Below are positions 12,892 through 14,006 of a stretch of 14,006 nt of DNA, in pieces (the first letter of the stretch is position 1; every line of letters starts with the position of its first letter). The notes under the pieces are model-generated. The model was not told the DNA's origin. It did no database searches and saw nothing but the letters and a program-made list of their open reading frames with translations. A program made the position numbers and the translations under genes. The stretch spans positions 1-14,006 of the forward strand of contig CAUJIL010000020.1 in the NCBI GenBank assembly GCA_963204845.1. The letters are read 5' to 3'. This stretch comes from Pseudomonadota bacterium (GTDB lineage Bacteria > Pseudomonadota > Gammaproteobacteria > Pseudomonadales > UBA5518).

Positions 12892-14006
12892 GCATTCCGC
12901 CAGTGGTAGTGGTAATACACTACCGGGATCACGATCAGGGTCAGCAGCGTCGAGACCAACAGACCGAAGATCAGCGACACCGCGAGGCCGCCGAAGATCG
13001 GGTCGTCGAGGATGAAGAAGCCGCCCATCATCGCCGCCACCGCCGTCAGCGCGATCGGCCGGGCGCGCACTGCGGCGGCCGAGATCGTTGCCTCATCCAA
13101 CGTCTTGCCGGCGGCGACTTCCTGCTGGATGAAATCGACCAGCAGGATCGAATTGCGCACAATGATGCCCGCGAGCGCGATCATGCCGATCATCGACGGC
13201 GCGCTGAACTGCTGCCCCAGCAGCGCATGCCCGGGCATGATGCCGACCAGCGTGAGCGGGATCGGTGCCATGATGATCAGCGGCACGCCGTAGGAGCGGA
13301 ACTGCGCGACCACCAGCAGATAGATGAGCACCAACCCCACTGCATACGCGGCGCCCATGTCGCGGAAAGTCTCGAAAGTGACCTGCCACTCACCATCCCA
13401 TTTCAGACTGGACCCCCAGGTCTCCTGCGGCTGCTGCGTGTAGAACTGGGCGAGGATCGTGCCTGCGACCGGCGTCCCTGACAGGGTCGCCGCGATCGCG
13501 CGCATGCCGTACATCGGGCTGTCGGTGGCGCCGGCGACGTCGCCCGTCACGTAGATCACCGGCAGCAGGTTCTTGTGCAGGATCGTCTGCTCGCGCACCG
13601 TATCGCGTCCGGTGACGATCTCCGACAGCGGCACCAGGGCGCCGGCCTGCGAGCGCACGCGCAGCGCGAGCAGCGACTCGAACCGCGCCTTCGCGGCATC
13701 CGACAGCTCGACGCGCACCGGCACCGGCGCCGCGGCGTTGGCGTCGTGCAGGTACGACATGCTCTCGCCGCCGACCGCGGTGGCGATCGCGCGCGCCACG
13801 TCGGACTGCGACACCCCGAGCCGCGCGGCACGCGCCCGGTCGACCGCGACCACGAACTTCGTCTGCACCGCCTCGATCGAATCGTCGACGTCGACCACAT
13901 CGGGCGTGGCCTCGAATATCGCGCGCACCGCGCGCGCCGCAGCGATGCGGCTCGCCTGATCGGGACCGTAGATTTCCGCGACCAGCGGCGACAGCACCGG
14001 CGGGCC
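12888..14006 (-). CDS. RND-family efflux transporter permease, N-terminal part outside window
   Basis: C-terminal 372 residues of an inner-membrane proton-driven RND efflux pump; complete members are about 1000-1100 residues and form trimers with a periplasmic adaptor and an outer-membrane channel. The visible part begins GPPVLSPLVAEIYGPD in the second periplasmic porter region, followed by FVVAVDRARAARLGVSQSDV, a typical porter subdomain motif. From about 13350 down to 12890 a run of hydrophobic helices follows, containing AQFRSYGVPLIIMAPIPLTL and NSILLVDF (13131-13154), both characteristic of the helix 8-12 half. The key proton-relay residues of helix 4 would lie outside the window, so activity and the subclass (drug or metal export) cannot be judged. 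It ends in WRNA with its TAG stop inside a REP element, and it converges on the flavoenzyme gene. No frameshift is seen. Confidence 0.93.
   Translation of the reverse strand, partial: GPPVLSPLVAEIYGPDQASRIAAARAVRAIFEATPDVVDVDDSIEAVQTKFVVAVDRARAARLGVSQSDVARAIATAVGGESMSYLHDANAAAPVPVRVELSDAAKARFESLLALRVRSQAGALVPLSEIVTGRDTVREQTILHKNLLPVIYVTGDVAGATDSPMYGMRAIAATLSGTPVAGTILAQFYTQQPQETWGSSLKWDGEWQVTFETFRDMGAAYAVGLVLIYLLVVAQFRSYGVPLIIMAPIPLTLVGIMPGHALLGQQFSAPSMIGMIALAGIIVRNSILLVDFIQQEVAAGKTLDEATISAAAVRARPIALTAVAAMMGGFFILDDPIFGGLAVSLIFGLLVSTLLTLIVIPVVYYHYHWRNA

Overview
The window is GC-rich DNA with dense, bacterial-style gene packing. The lipoprotein M2 peptidase, the PaaY/CaiE-type hexapeptide protein, the dipeptide-type ABC importer, the RND pump and above all the GTAG-headed REP palindromes suggest a Gram-negative proteobacterium, most likely a gammaproteobacterium. 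The exact lineage is an inference and cannot be fixed from this window.

Layout. Positions 1-8995 are all minus-strand. Transcription runs from right to left: a substrate-binding protein (6770-8995), two ABC permeases (5796-6773 and 4342-5799), a fused double ATPase (2336-4345), then after a 182-base gap a PaaY/CaiE-like protein (1542-2153), then after 109 bases an M2-family zinc peptidase lipoprotein cut by the window edge (1-1432). The four transporter genes overlap by four bases at every junction (GTGA, ATGA, GTGA), so they form one translationally coupled operon in the same order as yejA-B-E-F. Together they would bind, import and energise uptake of peptides. The downstream M2 peptidase would release dipeptides at the cell surface, which fits a peptide-scavenging theme, though shared transcription past the ATPase is not proven.

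From 9202 to 12681 a single plus-strand gene, divergent from the importer and preceded by a good sigma-70-like promoter, encodes a 1159-residue flavin/iron-sulfur enzyme. It reads as an N-terminal helical domain of unknown function, a GltD/NfnB-like FAD-NAD(P)H module with its iron-sulfur cysteines, and an NfnA/PyrK-like ferredoxin reductase module with a C-terminal four-cysteine cluster motif. This single-chain Nfn-like protein is the most interesting gene in the window.

It converges on an RND efflux permease gene (12888-14006, minus, N-terminus outside the window). The about 210 bases between them are an array of six REP palindromes, including two near-identical inverted pairs (REPINs). The TAG stop codons of both flanking genes lie inside the GTAG heads of the outermost REPs.
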